This document shows, one piece after another, positions 28,976 through 38,069 of a stretch of DNA of 64,000 nt. The notes beneath the pieces are model-generated. The model did no database searches. It had not been told where the DNA came from and worked only from the letters and a program-made list of their open reading frames with translations. Each line of letters starts with the position of its first letter. Within the stretch, counting starts at the first letter, position 1. Made by a program: the position numbers and the translations under genes. This stretch comes from Rhynchopus sp. YZ270_cl-10 (Eukaryota > Euglenozoa > Diplonemea > Diplonemida > Diplonemidae): assembly GCA_964035575.1 (NCBI GenBank), contig OZ037927.1, forward strand, positions 1 through 64,000. Reading direction: 5' to 3'.

Positions 28976-29002
28976 AAATACTGACCTCTATACTACCGAG
29001 GA
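28976..29002 (-). pseudogene. tRNA-Asp(GTC), 5' part of the split gene
   Basis: Matches the first 27 bases of the intact Asp gene (acceptor TCCTCGG, TAGTATAGAGGTC, then AGTATTT), ending in the target-site duplication. Confidence 0.95.
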
Positions 29003-29100
29003 TACAATCTTCACTCTGATTTAATTTCGCGCATCAAAATGGTCTAAAATGAGCACAGAAACGACGAAAATGCACGAAAATTCGTGAACAAAAAATGAAT

Positions 29101-29182
29101 CGCAGTCGGCAGGACTTGAACCTGCGCGGGCAGAGCCCAATGGATTTCTAGTCCACCTCCGTAACCACTTGGATACGACTGC
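29101..29182 (-). tRNA. tRNA-Ser(AGA)
   Basis: Class II. Acceptor GCAGTCG/CGACTGC, discriminator G; loop CTAGAAA. A34 is likely inosine. Decodes UCU/UCC. Confidence 0.94.
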
Positions 29183-29259
29183 TGTAATTCTCACCGTTCT
29201 TTGTTTTTAGGCAGTCATCTGTTTGCAGAAAATAATCTGGAACACGAAAACGAAAAAAA

Positions 29260-29343
29260 TCCTCTCGGCCGGAATCGAACCAGCGACCGCTCGATAACCG
29301 AGTATTCTACAGTCGAGCGCTCTACCAATTGAGCTACGAGAGG
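29260..29343 (-). tRNA. tRNA-Tyr(GTA) with 11-nt intron
   Basis: Acceptor CCTCTCG/CGAGAGG gives the eukaryotic C1-G72 Tyr pair, discriminator A. The anticodon stem CTCGA/TCGAG encloses CTGTAG, then an 11-nt intron AATACTCGGTT (plus strand 29296-29306), then A. It is the only intron-bearing tRNA seen. Trypanosome tRNA-Tyr also has an 11-nt intron. Confidence 0.94.
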
Positions 29344-29467
29344 TTCTACAACTGTCATTGTTTTCACAGAAGCCCATAAAATTTTTTGGCTCAAAAAAAT
29401 TTTTTTGCCACACAAACCTGTAGAAATTTGCACCCCATGTATTTCTTAATGATACGATAATATCAAG

Positions 29468-29540
29468 GCGAGGTTGGCGCAGTCGGGAGCGCGTAGGTCC
29501 CATAATCCTAAGGTCGTCAGTTCGATCCTGGCACCTCGCA
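29468..29540 (+). tRNA. Elongator tRNA-Met(CAT), C33
   Basis: Acceptor GCGAGGT/ACCTCGC, discriminator A; stem TAGGT/TCCTA (U31-U39 as in human elongator Met) around loop CCCATAA, C33. The T loop is TTCGATC, not the initiator form. Confidence 0.92.
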
Positions 29541-29625
29541 CTTTTTTGTGTGTCTTTTTCCTTTGTGTGGGATTTTCAGCAAAATTTCCACCTTCATGCT
29601 AAACGCATTGAAGCCCTAAATCATG

Positions 29626-29696
29626 GGCCCTATGGTGTAGCGGTAGCACTATGGATTCCAAATCCATCAACGGCGGTTCGATTCCGTCTAGGGTCA
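29626..29696 (+). tRNA. tRNA-Trp(CCA)
   Basis: Acceptor GGCCCTA/TAGGGTC, discriminator A; stem ATGGA/TCCAT around loop TTCCAAA. Decodes UGG. Confidence 0.93.
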
Positions 29697-29778
29697 TTTC
29701 TTTTTTTACACACTTTCCTTTCTGTGTTGTCTTGAAAAACTTCTTCGCAGGAGAAACAGCAAAAGCATCTTAATCAGC

Positions 29779-29850
29779 GGCGATTTAGCTCAGTGGCAGA
29801 GCATTGGTCTTGTAAACCAAGGGTCGGGGGTTCGATCCCCCCAGTTGCCT
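29779..29850 (+). tRNA. tRNA-Thr(TGT)
   Basis: Acceptor GGCGATT/AGTTGCC, discriminator U; stem TTGGT/ACCAA around loop CTTGTAA. It keeps U33, unlike the other two Thr genes. Decodes ACA. Confidence 0.94.
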
Positions 29851-30660
29851 TTCTATTTTTTGGTGATGTGATGTGATGTGGTTGTGCTGAAGAAGCAGCA
29901 ACTGAGCACTGGATGTGACAGGCAGGAACGCAGAAGGGAGATGGCCTGGCCGTACTCCAGTACAGGCCCGAGCGAGTGCTCACAGAATGGGCTCCAAAAA
30001 CCAGCACAGAATGGAATGGCTGGAGACTTATAGGCTTACTGTAAGGATTTGTTAGGAGTGGAAAAAAAAACTCCTGACCCGGGTATTGAATTTTCAGATC
30101 ATTTTCTCAGTCACAATGCAAGCACAGAATGGAAACGAAAAACCAGCACAGAATGGAATGGCTGGAGTCTTATAGCCGTGTTCCATTCTGTGCTTGGTTT
30201 TGGTTTCCATTCTGTGCTTGCATTGTGACTGAGAAAATGATCCGAAAATTCAATAGCCAGGTCAGGAGTTTTTCCATCTGAATTATGGATTGCTAAGGAT
30301 TTCCCAGCCATTCCATTCTGTGCTGGATTCCACCATTCTGTACTGGTGAGTCGCCAAGAAGCGGCAGCTGAGCACACTGGACATGCCCAGAAAGGAGATA
30401 AGTTGTGGGGCTGAAACGTGCTATCCCCAGCAAAAGGGTCTGGCACTTTTCGCGAGTGGAAGCAGTTCACACCTGGTTGAACGCAAAACCTACACCGGTC
30501 GGTGGGAGTCCTGTGTTGGTTCGGAAAACACATATTTTCACCCAAATTCCACTCTCAACTTGCCAACGAAACAGAACTGAGATCAAGTGGAGGAAATATT
30601 TTTTGGTTTTCATTTGCCTCAAAATCTCAGAAACCTGCAAAATCGTAAACATTCAAAAAG
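29851..30660. repeat. Spacer with CCAGCACAGAATGG inverted repeats
   Basis: CAGCACAGAATGGAATGGCT and its complement recur between 29980 and 30340. One long inverted pair (about 30070-30170 against 30178-30270, with CATTTTCTCAGTCACAATGC) could fold into a hairpin. Possibly a palindromic mobile remnant. No gene recognised. Confidence 0.6.
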
Positions 30661-30665
30661 AAAAG

Positions 30666-30738
30666 CACCTCCCGCGGGGCTCGAACCCGCGACCACAAGG
30701 TTAAGGGCCTTGCGCTCTACCGACTGAGCTAGGGAGGC
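30666..30738 (-). tRNA. tRNA-Lys(CTT), C33, gene 2
   Basis: Same gene sequence as 24339-24411 with loop CCCTTAA, so C33 is not a sporadic change. Confidence 0.93.
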
Positions 30739-30846
30739 TCACATTCATTTAAACCAAAGAATCATTGTGGGGGGTGGTCATGCAGAAAAGTCTCTTGTCC
30801 TAAATTTGACCACCCCAGAGAAAAGGAAAGAAGGTAAAACTATTAG

Positions 30847-30919
30847 GCCCGTGTAGCCCAATGGATAAGGCGTTCGCTTCCTAAGCGAAAGATTGTGGGT
30901 TCGATCCCCACCATGGGTA
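30847..30919 (+). tRNA. tRNA-Arg(CCT)
   Basis: Acceptor GCCCGTG/CATGGGT with G1-U72, discriminator A; stem TTCGC/GCGAA around loop TTCCTAA. Decodes AGG. Last gene of the unit before it restarts. Confidence 0.94.
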
Positions 30920-31133
30920 TTCTCTTTTTCACTGGGAAGTGAAAATATGGAAAATGATTTTTCAAGATTCTCTCACCATCTTGGGATTTTGGTGACAACA
31001 AAGATATGGCAAAATACTTTCACAAAAATGCACTTTTCCAAACTTCCTCATCTTGGGATTTTGGTGGTCGAAAAGATGTGGAAATAATTTTTCTAAACAA
31101 TTCCCAAGCAAGAAACTACCTAAATAAAAAGAG

Positions 31134-31205
31134 GGGCTCAGCAGGGAATCGAACCCTGGACCTCTCGCACCCGAAGCGAGAATCATGCCACTAGACCACT
31201 AAGCC
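31134..31205 (-). tRNA. tRNA-Pro(CGG), second unit
   Basis: Same sequence as 3451-3522; loop TTCGGGT. Confidence 0.95.
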
Positions 31206-31299
31206 ACTGATTATTTTCTTCATCCAGATTTACATGATGGCGTTAATATTCAAAAGTCAGAAATTCTTCTCTCCAAAACTTGGTCTAAAAAAAGGTATT

Positions 31300-31371
31300 T
31301 TCCGCTGCGGGGAATTGAACCCCGGTCTGCCGGGTGAGAGCCGGCTGTTCTAACCACTATACTACAGCGGA
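31300..31371 (-). tRNA. tRNA-Glu(CTC), second unit
   Basis: Same sequence as 3617-3688; loop CTCTCAC. Confidence 0.95.
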
Positions 31372-31461
31372 TCTGATAGTAGGCAAAACTATTATCTGCA
31401 TGGGGACATCTTTTCGATCGTTGCATTGAACGAAAATGTGAAGGAAAGTTCAAAAAGAAAT

Positions 31462-31534
31462 TACAGCTAGTCGGGATTGAACCGACGATCTCTCGCGTGT
31501 GAGGCGAGCGTCCTAACCACTAGACGATAGCTGC
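31462..31534 (-). tRNA. tRNA-Val(CAC), second unit
   Basis: Same sequence as 3779-3851, including G1-U72. Confidence 0.93.
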
Positions 31535-31598
31535 TACAATAATGACCGGAACTGTTTTCCACAAGAGGTGGGTTTTCTGCGGAAAAATGGTAATAACG

Positions 31599-31680
31599 TG
31601 ACGAGAGTGGGGTTTGAACCCACGCCTCCGAAGAGACCAGGGCCTAAACCTGGCGCCTTAGACCGCTCGGCCATCTCGCC
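31599..31680 (-). tRNA. tRNA-Leu(TAG), second unit
   Basis: Same sequence as 3916-3997; loop TTTAGGC. Confidence 0.95.
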
Positions 31681-31739
31681 TTCCCAGTTTTTTATGACTT
31701 TTGCAAAGAACAGAAAATGGTTTGAGAAGGGAAAAAAGT

Positions 31740-31812
31740 CTCCTCCTGTTGGGTTCGAACCAACGACCTGCAGGTTAACAGCCTGACGCGCTACCGACTG
31801 CGCCAAGGAGGA
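31740..31812 (-). tRNA. tRNA-Asn(GTT), second unit
   Basis: Same sequence as 4057-4129; third Asn gene of the window. Confidence 0.95.
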
Positions 31813-31901
31813 CCTGACAAGTGTGCTTTTTGTGTTTTGCACAATCTTGAAAACAAAACAAAAGGGATAGATTGAAAATGAAAATGAAAAAGAATAACAA
31901 G

Positions 31902-31983
31902 TGACGAGAGTGGGGTTTGAACCCACGCCCCCGAAGGGACCAGGGCCTTAACCTGGCGCCTTAGACCACTCGGCCATCTCGCC
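31902..31983 (-). tRNA. tRNA-Leu(AAG), second unit
   Basis: Same sequence as 4219-4300; loop TTAAGGC. Confidence 0.95.
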
Positions 31984-32076
31984 TTCAATAAAAGCCAACA
32001 AGAATATGGAAGTGGGAATGCGTTTCAACCAGTCACAGAGGAGAATAACAAGGGACGAAACGGAGAAAAAGGAAAG

Positions 32077-32148
32077 TTCTCCTACGCGGATTCGAACCGC
32101 GGTCGCGAGATTCAGAGTCTCGAGTGCTAACCACTACACCATAGGAGA
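32077..32148 (-). tRNA. tRNA-Gln(CTG), second unit
   Basis: Same sequence as 4394-4465; loop CTCTGAA. Confidence 0.95.
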
Positions 32149-32239
32149 TACAATTCTGTCGCTTCCTTCTTTTTCTTTGGTACCAAAAAGAATTGAGATC
32201 TGGAAATATCACAACAGTGTTTCCAAGCCAAAAAATGTT

Positions 32240-32312
32240 TGGAGATTGAGGGTATCGATCCCTCTACCTCTCGCATGCTGAGCGAGCGCTCTACCATTTG
32301 AGCTAAACCCCC
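32240..32312 (-). tRNA. tRNA-Ala(AGC), C33, second unit
   Basis: Same sequence as 4557-4629; the C33 loop TCAGCAT is kept. Confidence 0.92.
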
Positions 32313-32406
32313 TTACATTTCTTAAACGAATCTTTACAAGGTGGGGATGAAATTCAAAACCAAAAGGGGAAAAGTAACACACAGAAAATCTTGAAACAAA
32401 AAAGAG

Positions 32407-32478
32407 AGGGCACACCCGGGTTCGAACCAGGGACCGTTCGGACTGCAGCCGAATGCTCTACCACTGAGCTATATACCC
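32407..32478 (-). tRNA. tRNA-Cys(GCA), second unit
   Basis: Same sequence as 4724-4795; loop CTGCAGT. Confidence 0.95.
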
Positions 32479-32561
32479 TTCAATAATCATGCTTTGCGCT
32501 GAATACTATCAGTTCACTTTTCAACCAACTTCTGTGTGTTACACCACAAATAAGGAAAAAA

Positions 32562-32680
32562 GGATTCAAGCACCCGGACTTCCCAGCTGGTCACCCACGC
32601 CAGTACTATCCAGGCCTGCTGGTGCTTAACTTCTCAAATCAGGCGGGATGAGGTGTATTCACCAGAGTATGGCCGAATCC
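32562..32680 (-). rRNA. 5S: 5S ribosomal RNA, second unit copy 1
   Basis: Counterpart of 4879-4997, no change seen. Confidence 0.95.
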
Positions 32681-33316
32681 AATAATGGGTCTGGGTGGAA
32701 AACCTTTGAAGAGCTTTATATTTCTGAGCTTGTTTTTGCTTCACTTGTGCAAAAGGTCTTGGGTGTTGCATGGTACAGGAAACTTTATTTGTCTCCCCTG
32801 TTCCGCTGCACTCTGCATTAGGTCATTTCACCTAAAATAAGGCCAGTTTGCGATCTTCTTGGAGTATCTTGGTGTCCAGTACAGTGTTTCTGGCATTGTG
32901 GACTTGCATGTTGTACAGGGCAACTGCCTGGGAATTAGTCCCACTTCTTGCAACAGTTTAGCTATTTCGGCATCCCCAGCGCGCATGATATTAAGCACAG
33001 GAGAATTTTTGGCTGCAGGTGCGCACGTCCCTTCTGGGGAGTATGGATGCCTCTTCCTCAGTTTTTGTTGTGCATTTTTGCACCTTTGCGCTCATCTCCA
33101 TCTCACCAAAGGTGAAATTGTGAATGCTGTCATGCAGCATTCACATTCCAGCATGCTCCTGTAGGCTGAAGCACCGTCGGTGGTGTAGTCTCCCCTCATT
33201 TCTGCTCTCTGGATAGTGCAACAAACACAGGGATACAAGACAGGGTTGTCTTGTTGGAGGTGGGTCAGGGTCTGGATGTCCTAAAACCACACACCAACAC
33301 GGAAGAAAAGCAAAAA

Positions 33317-33435
33317 GGATTCAAGCACCCGGACTTCCCAGCTGGTCACCCACGCCAGTACTATCCAGGCCTGCTGGTGCTTAACTTCTCAAATCAGGCG
33401 GGATGAGGTGCATTCACCAGAGTATGGCCGAATCC
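33317..33435 (-). rRNA. 5S: 5S ribosomal RNA, second unit copy 2
   Basis: Counterpart of 5619-5737. The palindromic element that follows it in copy 1 recurs at about 33236-33271. Confidence 0.95.
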
Positions 33436-33715
33436 AATACTGAGTCAGGTTCGAAAACCTTTGAAGAGCTTTTTATTTCTGAGCTTGTTTTTGCTTCGGT
33501 TGTGAAAACCGGTTTGTGGGTCAGCAGGTTTAACAAGTTTGGCCAGTCCTTAGCACAGCACTTAGTGCGCTGCACTACTGCATCGGAGCAGGTGCCTGTG
33601 TGCTCACAGGTCACCACTCAGTGGTCGATCCCTCTAGACCAGTGTGCTGGGTTTACTGGGTTTACTGGGTAACATGATGGTTTGTGTGATCACGTTTGTT
33701 TTGGTTTGTTTGTTT

Positions 33716-33877
33716 AAAAAGGCGGGTTTGTGCAAAGCACAGCACCGCCGCTGTCAAAAATTTCACTGTGCAAGCCAGCCGAAGCTAGTGCCACCAGTAT
33801 CCCCTGCGCAGTGCAATGCAAGGGCCACTGGTGTGTCGACGCCCTTGTTGATCAGGTCAGACACCAGTAAGGTATGT
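33716..33877 (-). ncRNA. U1: U1 snRNA, second unit
   Basis: Counterpart of 6018-6179 with the same ACATACC 5' end, U1A-type loop and Sm site. Confidence 0.88.
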
Positions 33878-33953
33878 AACCTCTAGCTGAGTTTAACAAC
33901 ATGCGAAACTCCAACACCTTCAGGGAAGCGTAGTGGTTGTCAAGACTTAAAAA

Positions 33954-34076
33954 CAGATGAGACACAAAGGCCCCTTCAAAAATTATGCTTTCACATAGTG
34001 GCTCTTACCCACGGTCATCTTTAGTAAAAGGCGAAAGATGAGTTCGATATGGGCAAGAACCGTGATATGGCTCTGT
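33954..34076 (-). ncRNA. U5: U5 snRNA, second unit
   Basis: Counterpart of 6256-6378; loop GCCTTTTAC kept. Confidence 0.92.
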
Positions 34077-34590
34077 TTTGTTCTATTGCTGTGTGCACTT
34101 TGCTACACATGGAAGCATGTTGAGAGCGAGGATAGTGTGGTAACTTCTTGATTGATCAAGATGTCCTTGAAGGTGAAAAAAGTAATGTGAAGCCTTTTTT
34201 GAGGTTTTTCTTAAAAACAAGCTGTAAGTGGAAGGGCTGTGCCTGGTACTCTTCCCTGCGCCATACAGGGGAGAGACAAAACAATACAAGAAGTATGTGA
34301 CAATCATCGCAAGTGCTCATGCTGCACATGCCCAACCTATGTCATCATCCAGCTTTGGTCTTGTGCCGAAGAAAACAATCTTCAACACGAATGCACTCAA
34401 AAACAGATCCTGTGTAGAGTACAGTCTTGCCCTTGTTTGTTCCACCTATCGGCTGCACAGATGTCTATAGGGAGGCACATTGGCGGTGGTAGTTTTGGTG
34501 TGTTAACTTTACGTGGTGTCTATATGTTACCACCCCAACACACTTCCCTGTGGACATAGCTTTGTGACACGACTGGGAGAAAAGGAGGTA

Positions 34591-34734
34591 TTCTTGCGCT
34601 CGGGATAATTCCATAAGCAATGACCAAATAGGGACGCTGTGGAGAGATTGCTGGTTGAAAACTACCCAATTCCCGCCATGGGCCGCTTCGGCGTTGCCAC
34701 ATTGGCAATTTGTGTAGCTGCTTCGGCGGCCTTG
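34591..34734 (+). ncRNA. U4: U4 snRNA, second unit
   Basis: Counterpart of 6893-7036, no change seen. Confidence 0.88.
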
Positions 34735-34884
34735 TTTTTACTAATAAGATTGATCATCACCTTCACTTACTTCCCTGTGACATGGGTGTGTAATCTGCTT
34801 GCCTTGTTGTTTCCTAGTAATATTGATCATAATCATGCTTCCCTGTACATGGGTGTCGAATTCGGTATGGACTAAAAAGAAGTC

Positions 34885-35071
34885 ATACCTTCTCGGCCTT
34901 TTGGCTAAGATCAAGTGTATTATCTGTTCTTATCAGCTTAATATCTGATACAGTGCCTTGTGCACTGATGATATTAACGCAATTTCTCATTGGGGTGACG
35001 GGTCGCCAGGGCAACCTGGTCCGTTCACACATGTTGCCCTGGAGCTGCACAACATCCAGGAGTGGCATACC
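34885..35071 (+). ncRNA. U2: U2 snRNA, second unit
   Basis: Counterpart of 7187-7373; the GTATTA branch-pairing variant is present here too. Confidence 0.93.
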
Positions 35072-35330
35072 CTCTTTTTTAACAAAACAAAAACAAACAT
35101 ACCATACATACCATACATACACAGTGGTTACCACTGTGATGTGGGTTATTAAAAACAGAGGTCGGAGCGAGCCTCTCAATGTCAGAGGCTTCAAAGCATT
35201 TCACGAGAAAACTCGCCCCTGTCCTTCTTCATCACTATCACTTGACCGAACACTCCCTGCAAGGAAGCCTGTAAAAGGCGATGCTTAGGCAACAACACAG
35301 ACACAGGGGGGGTGCTGGGTGGGAAAATAT

Positions 35331-35661
35331 AAAAAAGGGTGCTTGCGTTGTGTGCTGGATCGGGACCACCAGTAAACTGGCAGCCCCACATCCAGTTCTA
35401 ATATTTGAAGTGTGAAATAGAACGCAGTCAGAATTAGTGTTACACGCTAATGTAAGAATAATCATCATGGGTAATATTCTGTACGAACGTACGGGATTTA
35501 CATCATATGAAAGTAGTTCCGCCTTGGGCCATATCAGGCCCAACAGCAGGACCGCATCATAAAAATTGTAAAGAATTTTCTTAAATAGAAAGGTCTTTTC
35601 AAGTTTTAGCTGTTGCTGAACGAGTTGTTTGGTTTCGAAGTAGCACACTAACTTAGCACCC
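35331..35661 (-). ncRNA. Unidentified structured RNA X form A, second unit
   Basis: Counterpart of 7633-7963 with its palindromic element at about 35686-35721. Confidence 0.75.
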
Positions 35662-35776
35662 AAACATAGGGAGAGTATGGGAAAACAAGACAGGGTTGTC
35701 TTGTTGGAGGTGGGTCAGGGTGACACACACTTTGTACATGCATCATATGTGTGAATGTTTTTTCTCATGGTGACGT

Positions 35777-35895
35777 AAAAAAGGCCAGTCTCTTTCGAGG
35801 CTGGCCATGTTTGACAAAGTTGTGTGAGAAGAATATAATCTTCATGCTTCCATACCAATGAAGTACAGAAACTGTAGCTTTAGAAATCGTTGGTT
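35777..35895 (-). ncRNA. Spliced-leader RNA 1, second unit
   Basis: Counterpart of 8079-8197, including the diverged upstream core. Confidence 0.93.
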
Positions 35896-36053
35896 GCCCT
35901 TTTTCTTAACATTGCTCTAAGCACCAACATGTACTGGTAAACATGCCACTTGTGGTGAATAATGTGGGTAGGAATGGTCTGGGCAACGTGGTGGGGTGTA
36001 TCAACAACACATGTGTATGGTGATGTGGAAACAATGTTCACATGGAAAAATGT

Positions 36054-36372
36054 AAAAAAGAAACGCTTCTCCAGTTCAAGCCATTGAGTTGGAAACACCC
36101 TCACTCTGCTCTGTGCTGCGATCCTTGAACTGTCCACTGCAGGAGTTATGAGCTGCTCTGTGAGACCAGCCTGGCCCGGTTCACCCCATTTCACTCTGAT
36201 TGTTGCCCTGGTTTACACCAAGGCCGCAAACAGGACAGTAGACTAACACGGACAACACATCAACACAGAAGTTGAAGGTGCCTTTGGTCCACCTCAAAGA
36301 GTGCCCAGTTCTGGAGAAGCTTGCCCCCCCAGAAGCTAGGGGTTTCAGGATGCAGCCAACACATCCCGGCTC
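36054..36372 (-). ncRNA. 7SL: SRP (7SL) RNA, second unit
   Basis: Counterpart of 8356-8674, no change seen in the helix 8 region. Confidence 0.88.
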
Positions 36373-36518
36373 AATAGATACCATATTGTCGGAATACAAG
36401 ACAGGGTTGTCTAGTTGGAGGTGGGTCAGGTCAAAAACGTGGTTTTGAAGATCCTCACTTCTTGTGTGTGTTTTTTTTTGCTTTGCACAAAGACACACAA
36501 AGACAATCATGCTAACGT

Positions 36519-36637
36519 AAAAAAGGCCAGTCTCTTTCGAAACCGGCCATGTTTGACAAAGTTGTGTGAGAAGAATATAATCTTCATGCTTCCATACCAA
36601 TGAAGTACAGAAACTGTAGCTTTAGAAATCGTTGGTT
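36519..36637 (-). ncRNA. Spliced-leader RNA 2, second unit
   Basis: Counterpart of 8821-8939; leader unchanged. Confidence 0.95.
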
Positions 36638-36852
36638 GCTCTTTTTCTCTACACAGCTTTCGACATGTATATGCTCAGGGAAGCATGCCAGTAGCATAAA
36701 CCATATGGTCGTTTTTTGAAACCAATATTTCAATGGGTTACTGCAGCCTGCCACTTGCCACCTGTGGGTGATGGGTATGTCTGCACATATGTGTTGGTCT
36801 GGGAAGCATGAAGAAGACACCAGTGTAAAAAATACGTGTGATCCGGGGGACA

Positions 36853-36961
36853 AAAAAAAAGTTGATACTTTCTCGATTAATGCGTGTCATCCTTGCGCAG
36901 GGACCATGCTAATCTTCTCTGTATCGATCCAATTTTAACGGATGTCCCATTTCTGGGGTCC
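36853..36961 (-). ncRNA. U6: U6 snRNA, second unit
   Basis: Counterpart of 9155-9263; ACAGAGA box and AGC triad kept. Confidence 0.95.
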
Positions 36962-37098
36962 AGTATATATGCACAAGGTGGTTGACAAGACAGGGGCCCC
37001 TTGTTGGAGTTGGGTCAGGGTCTGAATGTGGTTCTAAACTTCTGCTGTTGTTGTGTGGGTTTTTTTGCTTCTTGTGCACAAGACGATCGTGTTAACGT

Positions 37099-37216
37099 AA
37101 AAAAGGCCAGTCTCTTTCGAAACTGGCCATGTTTTGACAAAGTTGTGTGAGAAGAATAATCTTCATGCTTCCATACCAATGAAGTACAGAAACTGTAGCT
37201 TTAGAAATCGTTGGTT
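37099..37216 (-). ncRNA. Spliced-leader RNA 3, second unit
   Basis: Counterpart of 9401-9518. Confidence 0.95.
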
Positions 37217-37517
37217 GCCCTTTTTCTCTACAATGTTCTAAGTGCCAACATGTTCTGGGAATCATGCCATATGTATCATTATTATGGTGGGTTTTTTTTC
37301 TAACATAGCCGTAGAGTGGCTTATAAACATACCTAAGGATGCCCAATGTGCTCGAAAGTCCAAAAATCTTGGGAATACGGGATATTTGGGCTCATTTGAG
37401 TCAATTGCGTGGTCGTACAATTTAATCTGAGCATTACACATATCCTAATCACCAAAATATTCGAAGAACATGGGAATCATGTGTGTTTTTTGGGTTTGCA
37501 CAAGGTGATGTTAACGT

Positions 37518-37635
37518 AAAAAAGGCCAGTCTCTTTCGAAACTGGCCATGTTTTGACAAAGTTGTGTGAAGAATATAATCTTCATGCTTCCATACCAATG
37601 AAGTACAGAAACTGTAGCTTTAGAAATCGTTGGTT
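37518..37635 (-). ncRNA. Spliced-leader RNA 4, second unit
   Basis: Counterpart of 9820-9937. Confidence 0.95.
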
Positions 37636-37951
37636 GCCCTTTTTCTCTACAATGTTCTAGGTACCCACTTGTTCTGGGAAGCCTTCTGCCAATGTCTATA
37701 ATACGGTTGCTTTTTCGTACCTGACATCTTGGTCACTGTGAAGGTTCTACATAAAAATATCCTTAAGTGTGATCCTACAGAAGGATATTCGACAGAGTCA
37801 ACAGTGGCTTCTGAAGGGGAACAAGTGTCACAAATATGGTTTTGCAGGCGATATAAAAATGGGGTGCAGTAAGCACTTGTGTGTTATGTCATGTGTGAAT
37901 CGTGTGTGTTTTTGGGTTTGCTTCTTGTGCACAAGACGATCATGCTAACGT

Positions 37952-38069
37952 AAAAAAGGCCAGTCTCTTTCGAGACTGGCCATGTTTGACAAAGTTGTGT
38001 GAGAAGATATAATCTTCATGCTTCCATACCAATGAAGTACAGAAACTGTAGCTTTAGAAATCGTTGGTT
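37952..38069 (-). ncRNA. Spliced-leader RNA 5, second unit
   Basis: Counterpart of 10254-10371 with the perfect terminal hairpin. Confidence 0.95.
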
